From assembly GCF_001540865.1 (NCBI RefSeq), contig NC_033635.1, forward strand, positions 9,923,565 to 9,987,564: a stretch of 64,000 bases of DNA, given 5' to 3'. How positions within the stretch are numbered: position 1 is the stretch's first letter; each line of letters starts with the position of its first letter. The position numbers and the translations under genes are program-made. Origin of the DNA: Ananas comosus (lineage: Eukaryota; Streptophyta; Magnoliopsida; Poales; Bromeliaceae). Below the pieces are notes generated by a model. That model was not told where the DNA came from, made no database searches, and saw only the letters and a program-made list of their open reading frames with translations. Below, one piece after another: positions 33,210-45,100 of the stretch.

Positions 33210-33550
33210 GGCTTGTTTGGTTGGTTCACCTATTTCAGATTATGTAATCGGAATGAGATTAATTGATTTCGATAGTTATTGTTTGTTTTACAAAGGTTGT
33301 ATTCCGATTTTCTTTCCACTTTGGAATGGGAATCGCCCAATCCATTTATGACCCAGTCCGGCTTTGAATCCTAGATTGGAGCAAACCACTTAAAAGGCCT
33401 CTCTAAAAATTCTACATGTCTCAATTGTCCAGTCCGATTTTCATTTCAATAATGAATCAAATATTTTTAGATAATTTGTCATTCTATTTTCCACTCCAAT
33501 GCAATCCAATTTCATTTCTCATTTCCATTCCAATCATGAACTAAGCATGC
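33210..33550. mobile_element. MITE with GGGCTTGTTTGGTT ends
   Basis: The left end CTAAGGGCTTGTTTGGTTGG is mirrored by CATGAACTAAGCATGCCCTA on the right. The body has paired CATTCCAATC/GATTGGAATG-type stretches. It lies between the two copies of the segmental duplication. Confidence 0.65.
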
Positions 33551-33650
33551 CCTAATAAGTGATTTTGAAATAGTTCCCTTAACTGTTTTCAATTGAAACC
33601 TTTTCGCCTTTTTTTCTTATTGCAATTAATTGTTGCTTTTTTACGAATTA

Positions 33651-33948
33651 GGGTTCAATGATGATGATTTGCTTTAACCACACCGAATTCGAAGGCCTAA
33701 AGGGGAGATTTCTCAATTTCATCTTTTTTTTTTTAGTGCTCTGCTTGCTTGGTTTCATCTTGTGACCTCGCTTCCTCTTCTTGAAGAAGATGAACATATT
33801 TACGTCTTCGTCTTCTTCATTTAGAGGAGGGGAGTGAGGGTGAGACTAAGCTTGGAGAGCATGAGATGGGATGGGATGATCTCTTCTTGTGGAGCTTTGT
33901 TGTGAGGAAAACTATGGCCCATAATACTGAGAACCCTAATTATGCTTT
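33651..33948 (+). repeat. Segmental duplication, copy 2
   Basis: It starts AATTAGGGTTCAATGATGAT and contains CTTTAACCACACCGAATTCG and AGCTTGGAGAGCATGAGATG, as copy 1 does. Differences are scattered substitutions and small indels. Confidence 0.85.
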
Positions 33949-35590
33949 GGCGAAAATGTATCAAAATTATCTGAATTATAATCATTTTGATTCAAAACTA
34001 TCTAGTTTTTAATTGTTTTGTTTGTTGCTTAACCTTTCAACTCTTTTTCATATGAACTATGTGATGGTTCCTTTCTTTCTAAGTTTGAGCTTTATTGTAT
34101 TTTTTTTTTAATGAAACTATAGCTATTTGCATGGTTATAATCAAAGAAAGTGAAAAATTAGGTGTTTTAGTTTGGCATTTTTGTAAAAATTTTACTTCAA
34201 TTTATTATTTTATTGAGATAATTTTTTTTTCCTTAGATTTTAATATCTTATTTAGTCAATAACCATTAGCTATATTAATTTTATTTGCTAAAATGATCGG
34301 AAGGTATTAATGAAATCTCTTATTTAACTAGTTAAAATAACTTAATTTTTTGATCAAATCCCCTTCTTGCAATTCTTCCTTTTTAATATTTATATATTAA
34401 AAAAAAACTAAGGGTATGCTAACAAAAAAAATATTGAGAGGCGATTTGAAATGGCATATAATAAAGGGTATTCGAATTTAGAAAGTATTGTAGTGTCAAA
34501 TTTTACAGAGACTTAGAAGGAAAACAATTATACCTCCAATTATACGTTGTTTGGACACAACTGTTAAAAGAGTAACACTATTTATTTTTATTTTTTTTTA
34601 CAAAAATTTTGAACCTAAAAAAATGTATTAAGGGGCTCTACTTCATTATGAACCACAAGATATGATGTTCTTGAGTGCCGTGTTTATTATGTGTGGTCAA
34701 AATGTTGCTGATGATAAGAGTTGTTTTTTGTTCTGTGAATTTAAATTCAGTTATCTTAATATATATAGATTTACTATGATAAGGAGCATTCATTACAAGA
34801 ATCAAATATTTTTGTTACGAATATGCAAAAGTCAAAGAGCAAAGCCGGGCAGTGACCCAGAGAAAACCCTAGGCATGGGGTATCTCAATGTCTGATCTGG
34901 ATTTAGTAGTTTACTGTCGTTCTTCGGGGTGGACATTCTGGAGCTGTATCAGATTAGTAGATAGCTGGTTTTAACTGGGAGGTAAGTTGAGGCAATGGTG
35001 AGTTTACTTGTTTGTTGCTGCATGCGGCGAAGTTTTTAGCCGTGCCGCAGGTAAAGCTACGCATTGAAGTTGCGGGCGGCTCATTTCTATTATCACTCAG
35101 CAGTGAAGCTGCGGTGTTTCCAACGTCGATAAGGGTGTGGCAGAGTAAGTTTATAGCTCGAGTTGCTGGGGTTTGTTGCATTGCAGATAGTACCGAGCCC
35201 CGCTACTCAGCAGTGTATTTTTGTTACAACAATCTAAGTTAGGGGTGTTTCTATTTTTAGCAAGGGCTGCAACTTTCTAGTGTCCAGTTGAATGAGGTGC
35301 TGCAGTGAATAGTTAGAATCAAAAGTGGTCTGAATCATCACCCACCTGCTTCTTGATTGCCTGCTTATCGCCTGCTAAAAGTGTGCATTGTAAAACAGCT
35401 GCTCTGTTTCAAGGAGGAGGAATTTATACTAAGATACTGTAGGATTCCAACTGCAGATATTTAAGTCGCTTTTTTAATGAACATGCCTTCGTAATGGGGA
35501 ACTACTATCATTCTAACTGCACATTCGTGGCTAAAAATTTTATTAGTACAAAGGGGTCTAGTAGTCTTACTCTCCCTATGTCTAGTAGTC

Positions 35591-35594
<4 letters not shown>

Positions 35595-35650
<56 letters not shown>

Positions 35651-35652
35651 CA
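35595..35652. repeat. (CT)n(TA)n microsatellite
   Basis: A CT tract of about 17 units runs into a TA tract of about 10 units. An unresolved base follows at 35664. Confidence 0.9.
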
Positions 35653-36816
35653 CTAGTCATATGNGCAATGCACGTGAGATTTATTTGAAAATATCAAATA
35701 ATTTTTTTCTAAAATATATATTCATTTAAAGTTATTAATGAAATTGAAATATAGACTAAATATACTACTATTTTTCAATTATTACTGTTCAAATTAATTG
35801 GACTTAATTTGGACAAAGATTTTAATATTTTTTACGCTCTCAAAAGTATATATATATATACAAATTGATTTGAAAAAGATTATAAAAATATTGATACAAT
35901 TTTAAAAGAATTTTGAATCCTATTGCTCATATTTTGAAAAGTTTTTGCATGTTTTATACATTATATATACTTTATATTTGATAAACGTATATGTAAAAAT
36001 AAAAAAAATACCAAAAAAAATGCTAAAATAGTATAAATGTACATTAAAAAAATAAAAAATTATCAGGTGAGATCAAAATGCCTTTTTAACTATGACGAAG
36101 GTGGTGAAAGTGACAATGTGCAGTCGACATGTACTGGTGCTAGCGATGTGCTAGTGATGGGGACATATTACTAAAAAAACTATTTGAGAAAAATATAGGT
36201 GAAAATAAAAAATATATTACTAAAAAAATATCTTCAAAAAAATATATTCTGTGTGTGAATAAATATTATGATGAGATAAAGATTAGATAGTGTAGATATT
36301 ATATGCAAAGATATGTAGATATTATTTGCGAGTGCATTAAGATATGTTTTATATTTGAAAAACGCATAAGATATTTTGGCGGGTATTACTTTTGAATATT
36401 TTACTAAAAAAAATTTAAAAATATAAAATTATATTTAATTAACAATTTAGTTTTGCTTAGGTAGGTATTAAATCTTTTTAGTAATATTTTACGTGATTGG
36501 CGCAAGTATTACGTGTGAAAAAGAAAATATTTGATAAGCACGTAAATAGAAAATAACGGATATTTTAATTTATGACGTGTTAATTTATGACACGTTTGAG
36601 AAAACGTGTGTGAGAAATAAAATATTTAAGGAACCCCGAAAATATGATATAACGGATATTTTAAGTTATGATGGGAATTACGTTTGAGAAAATACGTAGA
36701 TATTTGTAAAATACGTAGATAGGAGATAACGAATATTGAGAGTATTTTTGTCAAGAAAAGTGACAGATACTTTTATTTTTAATCGTTGGATGAGATCCAA
36801 TGGTAAAAATTTAAGA

Positions 36817-36889
<73 letters not shown>

Positions 36890-37330
36890 TTTTATTAAAA
36901 TTTAATTTGATAAATGCGATCTAAACTTATTAAAAATGTGAGTCAATTAGCATTCAAACTTGTATTTTGGATACTAAAGTCCTTTGCTTTTGTGCTAGAG
37001 ACTTTGGCTTTTGCGCTAGGGACGGTTGGTATTTTTCTTTTTCTTGTTGGTGATTTATTTACATTATTTTAATAGATTCGTCTCAACTTTTTTTTTCACA
37101 TAATTTTTTTATAAAATAATTTAATAACCAATAAGTAGTTATATATATATTTATGTTGCACATATACCAATTTTAATTATTTTTATTTAATAAACTTAAT
37201 TATTAAATTATTTTATATAACTTTATTTAATTAAATAATTAGACTAATAAAATAATAGAAAAATATAAAAATATAAAATAAATTTTATTATTATAATATT
37301 TTTATATTTGCAGTATTGTGTGGGTTTTTC
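35653..37330. other. Intergenic AT-rich repeats; no gene seen
   Basis: ACTAGTCATATG near 35652 and GCAATGCACGTGAG begin a degraded repeat of unknown class. A TA tract of about 32 units occupies 36819-36884. The rest is low-complexity AT sequence without coding signal. Confidence 0.45.
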
Positions 37331-37334
37331 ACTA

Positions 37335-37745
37335 GTACAGTGTGAATCTTGTCTAGGGATGCAAATAAATCCAGTTTGGTGGAGCTCCCGTCACGATCCG
37401 TCTCGAATGGGACGATAAGTAGGAACAAAAATATAAAAAAAATATAAATCATTCCAAATTCATCCCGATTCGCCAAGTAAATGAAATGGGAGGCGGGGAG
37501 GCTCTTTTCTTTTTTCAGTCCTGGTCCGTCAAAAATTTGTCAAAAATTTATTCCTATCCCAATCTGCCCCAGATAGGACGGTAAGTGAGAGCCAAAAATA
37601 AAATGAAAACTAATGCGTCCTGAATCCGTCCCGTCCTAATAAAAAGCCCTTGATAAAAAATGGAGCAGGGGGTGGGAGAATCCTCCCATCCCCCTCCCTA
37701 ATCCTGACTAACTCCGCCAATTCCTAGACATTTGCATTCTTCTCT
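37335..37745. mobile_element. Inverted-repeat element with TAGGGATGCAAAT end
   Basis: The left end CTAGGGATGCAAATAAATCC is loosely mirrored by GCCAATTCCTAGACATTTGC on the right. The interior has repeated GGGACGATAAGTAGG and CCCGTCC-type words. There is no ORF. Confidence 0.45.
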
Positions 37746-37833
37746 CCGTATATTATTAGGGTTTGGAAAAGTGTTGGTGCAGTAGTAATGATCTGAGAAT
37801 GAAAAAGTGGATATTAATCACTATTCTACTTGG

Positions 37834-37885
<52 letters not shown>

Positions 37886-37887
<2 letters not shown>

Positions 37888-38403
37888 GTATGTCTTGTGT
37901 GCTGTTAAGAGCACGAAGGTCTCTGTAATTCTAAGCCGTTTTTGATGATGAGATTTTTGAATCGACGATCGGTTTCGTTAGACTTGATCTAGCGCATTTG
38001 AACTATCTAGAAAATAAATTTTATGATTTTTTAATATCATTACCTAATGATCGAAAGGACTCAAAATCAATGGTTGAAAATAAAAATCTCATAAAAAGTT
38101 ACGATGTAGCACTAAAATTTTAGATATTGGTCTTGTTATAGATAGTATAAAGAATTTTTTATCAAAATTTAATCTGATTTGAATACTTCTACACCGTTAA
38201 ACTTGTAAACGACATATATCAATTATTAAAAATGGTTGATTTTGAATCCTTTCTATCACTAGGTAAATGATATCGAAAATTTGCAAAAATTATTTTCTAA
38301 ATAGTTCAAATACGCTAGATCAAATTTAACGAAGCCGATCACCGATTCGAAAGTCCTATTATCGAAAACGACTTATCAACACGGACTCCTAATAGCACAC
38401 AAG
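37886..38403. mobile_element. Fold-back MITE, GAGCACG-box type
   Basis: The left GTCTTGTGTGCTGTTAAGAG and core TTTTTGAATCGACGATCGGT are mirrored by CGATCACCGATTCGAAAGTC and CTCCTAATAGCACACAAG. It is preceded by CT and TA tracts. It lies 0.7 kb beyond the 3' end of the REN1-type gene. Confidence 0.75.
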
Positions 38404-39115
38404 TCCCTCCATGCTCATTTGTTTCTTTCCTAAATGCCAGCTATGTTATCCACATCTAGATCTAATATGGATCAAAAAATAGGGTTGATACACAAATGTC
38501 TAGATCGAGCACACAGCAATCCAAACTAGAACTGGATTTACTGAAGTTATTGAGAGAGCTGAAGTTGATGCGACACAGAATCTATCTGTCTAGCATGAAA
38601 ACAAAGCATAAGACGATATAATCTTTAAAAAGAGAAAAAGGAAAAAGTAAAGAACGGTGCCTGAATTCAAATATATTCATTGAACACAGAGTGTCAGAAT
38701 CTCTAAGGGCAACAAGCGTACATTTTCTCAAAAGAAAAAAAAAGAAGAATAAAAGAAAAGGATGAAAAAAAAAAGGAAAAGAAAAATCAAAGCAACAAGC
38801 CAATCTTATGATACAAACAGCTCACACAACAATTTACATGAACAGATCAGGCGTTGCCTCCAAATAGTAGTCATTCACATAATAACCAAATCATTCCAAA
38901 ACACGCTACAAATTCGGCTCTAAACACACATAAAACCAATTATCTCTATCCACCTTCCTACATTCAGCGGCAGGTAATCGTGTTAAAAAGACCATCAGAA
39001 AACCCCACACCTTGTAGAAGAGATTCCAGTGTCACTCAAAATCACGGTTTTGTTTTCAAATCCAATATCTTTGAAATGAGAGTAGTACGTTTTTCCTCTT
39101 TGAGCAAATGGTTGA

Positions 39116-42100
39116 TCATCTGGAATTGGTTCTTGGAGGGGGACCGGTTGGACCGAGTGTGCGGTTCGAGTCTAGGTTCTGCAGCTCATTCACGAGCTGG
39201 GCCCGCCGTTCTTTCAAAAAGTTGAGCCGGTTCGTCAGCTTTGCCAGTGCAGATGATGACGATAAACCTACTTCCTGTAATAGGGCAAAATTATTCGGTT
39301 GATTTTAAACTTCGCTAATCAAGAAGTTCTAAATAGCCAGGGTTGTTAGATGAGATGCAAAAATTATTATAAAAGATTGTGCTGAAGCACCGATTTTTGG
39401 TGCATTTTTTTCTTGGCTTCTAGAAAAACTTTTTTCTTCCTTAGCTTCTAGAAAAACTACACAGCAGAAAGCAGTTATAATCTGGAGCTTTTGCTGTCGC
39501 AATAATCTTAAAGGAGCTTTTGAGCCCTAAAAAGCAGCTCTTTGGAACTTCTACTGCTGCTGTTGCGTCATGATGTAGACGAGATTTTAATGAAAAAGCT
39601 ATGAATGGTTCTTCGAACACCTCTAACCAAACAACACTTTTGCAGTAAGTTTCGACCAAGCCAAATTAGCATTTTAGTATGAAATACAGGATTACCTCGG
39701 CCCTAGAAGAGATCTTCTTCGAAGCTAAAACTCGATCAACTGCGGCCAGCTCTTCGGGAGACGTAACACTACTAGATCCTTGAGGCTTCATAGTGGAGAA
39801 TTGATGCTTCTCAGAAGGTTGCCTTTTTGGAAAAGAAGATGACAAATCATGGGCTTCCTTCTTCACATTTTCACCTCTTGGAAGGTGCTTCTTCGAAACG
39901 GAGTTCTGTCCGCCAGCCATCAGCTGCTCATTGGATGCAATGCTAGTGGGACTTGAAGATTTTGCGCTACTAAGATTAGTTGTGCTCGTCTGTTGCTTCT
40001 CTATATGCTTCTTATCTGACGAAGATACTGAATCTTTCTTATGAACTTTCACACTCTCACTATCTGCGGCATGCATGGCATTCTGTATACAAAAGAGATC
40101 AGGCATTTGCTCCTAGATCGAGAAGAATGACTTATGTGGACAGCAAAAGGTAAAGGAAAGGAAAAAAAGGGGGGTTTAGAATAGATTAGCCTACCTCACC
40201 ACTCGACGTGCTCTGAGTATCATCCTGGGAAGCAATTGTTGGCTCCTCAGCGATTGGGTTAATGCTACAGCTTGAAATTGGCTTGTTGCTTTGATGCGGA
40301 GCATTTGGCTTCTGCTTCTGAAGAGGCTTCCCGCTTTTGAGAGAAAATGACTCCTGAGCTTCTGCCTTCAGCTCTTCACGGTTAGCCTGAAAGTTAAATG
40401 TAAATAGTAAAACACTAAAACTTAGGCAACAGAAAAGAGAACCCAAAACTCCATGTGGAAACAAACAATGAGCATTCTCACCTCATTGTTCTCTGCAGAA
40501 ACCTTCTTGGATTGGGCGGTGGCTCCAGTTGAAGATGAGGAGCAACTAACATTTGATGGTAGTGTATCGTTTTGACTTGTCGATTCAGAATTATGATTTT
40601 GTGAATGATCGGAGCTTGTCGAAGGTAAACCTTGTGTTTGCAATTGGAGTTTCTCATGTGCTTCGTCCAAAATGTCCTGCTTGGAGGACAGTTAACACTA
40701 ATTTTTAGAATGTGTTAACAATGTGAGAACATTACACATGTCATATCGGAATATCAACATGAAATAAGAACAAAATTGTAATGCCTCATAATAAATGTTA
40801 TCATATTACAATGTTGTTCTAGTTTTTTTTTTTTTTTAATAAAAAATAATGAAATTTCATTTAGTTTGTCTGTTTCAATAATCTACTAGCTTTCATGTCC
40901 TCTAAACAATTATTTCTAGAGATGGTAAACCATTCGCTGCCCAAATGTTCATAAGGAACTGCAATGAGTGAGATCTTACACCGCAAATATTATCGGTAGT
41001 GGATCCAAGAGATTTAGACATTGGCATTAAAACAAGTTTCTGGAGTTTCTGGTTATTTGTCTGCATTGCAAATCACTACATGAGTAACTAAAGCTACAGT
41101 TGGCATAGATGTTCTATAGAAACATTGTCTGGCTGATGCAGAGATGTGCTCAGCGAAACAAAGTGATCATGCATGTCACTCGGCTAGTCATGCTTTCAGC
41201 TTGAATATGGAACTAATCTTTCATCATTACTACTGATACCTATGAATTCAAGGGCTTCTTCGAGTAAAATATTTGACACTTGCAAGGCCTTTTAACATCT
41301 GATAATGGCATATCATGTCGTTAGCTCTTCCTGCATTTAAACATCTGATAATGGCTTATCATGTTGCAAGGCCTTTTAACATAATTCAGTTCGGAAAACT
41401 AGAAACCTTGTTGGTATAAAGAGAAGTTTTCTAAGACACTCAGAAATGTATTGAGCTAACAGGTTACTCTATAGCACCTTGATGTCAATGCAAATTAAAC
41501 GGATAAAGAGGACTAGGAATACACAAACATATACAAGAGGAGAGATGAAGATCTTACATCGCATTTTGAAAAGGTGCCATTTTGTTTTACTAAAATGGTA
41601 CTGTCGACACCTTCCTGTTGACCTTTCCTGTATTTTGTGACATTCACGATTAAGAATGATCAAATGTGTCAGTGTTTGATGACTAAATAGCATCATCCAT
41701 ATACATACAAGTTACGGTTATTAGAAAAGAAAACATAAATGCTGTAAATAGTGTAGGTGTCATCCACTAATCTTATAGGATCATTGACAAATTGAACAAA
41801 TTTTTGAATTTCTCTTCTATTATTCTTCACAATATAAGTTAACTTTTGAAGGATCCAACTGCTAAATCAATGTCTGATAAAACAGTGAGTACTCTATTTG
41901 AAGTTCAGAATAAACTTGAGACCAACCAAGAGACTGCAATATGACCTCTCATTGCTGTACAATGAAAAGGAGTATGAACCTAATTTAAGATTTTGAGCCC
42001 TTCGACATGTAGAAGACTGAAAGACACCACAATCCCATGTTGTATCAGTTGCTTCCAAACAATATTAGAAGTAGAATAAGAAAATGTTGCTAAGACCACA

Positions 42101-45100
42101 AATCAGTGGAAAGACTAAAGACTGAAGCGCAGTAAAACAGAAGATCAAAGAAACAGTAACAAACTACTCTGGAAATTTGCACGTTTCCAATATCAAGGCT
42201 GTTTCAGAGAGGAACCGGTGTCAGATAGGTGGATTCATGCTACTACAATATGAGGTAACATTTCTTCCGCATATATATTTATAATAAATCTGACAGCTAT
42301 AAGGAAAAAAATAGAATTAGAAAATAGCAGTAAAATGCTAGTAGATATAGAAAAGATGAATCATAAAGTTCAGAAAAATAAAAAGTAGAGTATCTTACAT
42401 GACTGGTGAATCCAAATTTGAGAGGCGTTTGTTGCATGATTCGCATAATGTAGTATAGCTTTCTTGTAGTTGATTATTGAGTTGCCCACGAAGATCACCA
42501 ATTTTTTGCTTTAAACTGAAAATATCTGCTTCAGCGAGAGCAACTTCCTCGAGATCTGCCCTAGTCTTTATCACAAACATAAAAAGTATGACTCTTGATG
42601 TTATTTCTAATTATGTGTAATTTGGAAATGCTAATTCATAATGAACACAAACCTTGCTATCTATTGCGGATGCGTATGATACTTGCCCTCGTCGCATATT
42701 CATAAGTCCGGACTCCAACGAAGCCCTCAAATTTCTCTCCTTTTGTAGCTGTTCTCTCAATCTTTCCACCTGCAGTAACAAAAATATGACTTGATTAGTA
42801 AATACGGACGAGCATAAAATCTTCTTGTTGTCATAATTAATTAATAATTAATAACAATATTTTGGCCCAAAAATAAAAGAGAATTTCACTGATGGCACAA
42901 CCCTATAGAGATGTCAAATAAGTGCTAGCAGTAGCTAAATGAAAAATTACCATTGGAAAGCAAGAAATGCTACTGAATTATGACATTTATGAAGAGACAT
43001 AAGAGCACAACTAGTAGACTATGATTGTATACATCTACTTGTAACAATTTTGGACAAACAAAGTAGTCAAATTCCTGATTGGTCAATACGGCATTTTAAT
43101 TTTGCAAGAATGGTATTGGCAAAAGTTGTTTGGGACGTCCAAATATGCATTTGGAGCATATCCTACTAGATCATGTAATAAGCTAAAAGAGGTTCAACCA
43201 GTTTCATTTAACTTAAGTGGAAACCAGATTAGACATGAATTATGGGTCCAAATTTCTATGCTATTTAAGACTCTTGTGGCTGATTGTTGAACCTTAACTA
43301 CAACAGAAAAAATCTTCTTTGAACAGAAAGAATCAAAATTTTCTTTTCCCTTTCTTGTAACTGCAAGAAGGTACAGTATTTGTAGTATCAACGTCTCAAG
43401 TATTAGAATCAGGTTCCTTCTTTTATATCCGTCACTTGATAGAACATGAGCTTTCATTGAGAAAAGATTATTCTGCGCGTTTAGCTGCAATTACTAACCA
43501 AGGCTATGAAAATCTAGAAAGGAAATTGAGAAGGCATTACCAGTAAAACATCTTATGGATTTACAGTTCCAGTTTCCTGACATACATGATTTATCAGTAG
43601 AAGTTACAAGATTACTCCATACCTTTTATGGAAGTTGGGTTCAATAAGTTCTTTAATTAAACAAGAAATCAAAAAGAAAAATATGATATGGGAGAATATG
43701 GTGGGAGAATATGGCAGCATTGGTAGTTCTTACATCTTGTTCAAGCGCTAAACGACGTTCATGTAAAGCTTCCTTTCGTTTTTCTAGACTTGCTTGCAGA
43801 ATTTGATTTCCTTTTACCTAGAAAACACAGGCCCACTGTTATTCACATATGCCAAAATGTCGTAGATTTGCAATGTGTTGATGATTAAAAGTCAAAGTGT
43901 AAAACTAATACCTCCTTTGCAATTTTGGCGTGGAGTTCAGTCTTAGTATTCTCGAGCCTCTGAATAGCAATCCTGGTTCAAGAGACAGATTAGTGTAGCC
44001 AGAAATTAGTAGTAATTTTAACCCCTTCGACTTCACCTTTGTTATCAAAGCAGAGAGTAACAAAGGGTATAACGCCTATGCATGTGCTTCCAAACTTAGA
44101 ACTAAAAGTTGGATCTTCCAAGAAGGGGCGGTTCTTGTCATTTGGCCATCTAAAGCAAAAATTAATGTGAGAAACACGAAATGAACTCTAAATATGTCAC
44201 TTACTCTTCTTCACTAGAATAATCGATTGACTCCATAGAAAGGTTCTTCCTGGCCTGCAAATAAGTAAATTTCTCAAGAAATATCTTTTATATGATCACA
44301 CAAAGAGAGTGTAATCTAGTTCACTTACAGAGGTCCGACCCCATATAGTTGGACGTTTACAACTGAGTGCTTGGTCATTTGATTTATCAGAGAACTTTGC
44401 AGCTCTCGATGGTAAAGCATGGCTAATTGACTTGAGAAATTGGCCTGTAGAAGAAGCAGCTCCTTTCCCAGTTGGCTCACAAGACTGGTGGGCAGGAGCT
44501 AATTTTCTGCTATTTTCATACTGCATAATTTCTTCTTGTGGTACAACATCTTTAGGAGAAAGAGAATCAGTAGGGGATGAATTTTGACGAATATTCTTAT
44601 TCTCTTGCGCTGGTATTTCTGCTGTACTTTCAAGTGCATTAGAAGGTTCGAACATTTCACTATCTTTATGATATGCAACATCTATATTATTGCTTTTGCT
44701 GGCCTGCATTTAAGAGGAGATCCAATAAATATCAAAACTAAAACTGTTACCTAAATAAGGAAGCAGCCCAAGGCTAGTCTGAAACATGCCACAAGCATTG
44801 ACGGGAGAGATAACAAAAGAGAAAACATATAAGAATATGACCCAATATTGGCAGATGTGGGGATTGAATCCAGAACATTTGGATTGAAAGGGCTTAAGAT
44901 TGGTTACAATACCCAGTTATCTAAAAGATCAATTTGATAGGACTTGATTAGGTGATTAGTCAACAAAAACAAAAAATGATAATATTATTACTGATTCCAT
45001 TGAATAGTATAAATCAAACCGGTGGTCACTGAACTTGTCGCTAGGCTTCAACTAGGTCATTGAACTTCAACTTGTTGCAATTGAGTTATTGAATTTCAAT

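Larger units (their letters stand above)
32120..35300 (+). other. Candidate spliced transcript without a convincing protein
   Basis: A GC-richer leader (about 32100-32340) follows the TATA box. TTTCTCGTAG/GTTCTA near 32340 could be an exon end. Downstream the sequence is AT-rich with a block duplicated at 32522-32832 and 33651-33948. A somewhat more GC-rich stretch at 34840-35230 (GCCGGGCAGTGACCCAGAGA, GTGCCGCAGGTAAAGCTACG) could be a further exon. No frame gives a family I recognise, so this may be a non-coding RNA, or a leader whose coding part was lost. Confidence 0.3.

Noticed and set aside
34840..34920. Telomerase RNA template (ACCCTAGG-like text near GAGAAAACCCTAGGC)
   Set aside because: There is only one short telomere-like word, and no upstream sequence element of the snRNA type or pseudoknot could be seen.
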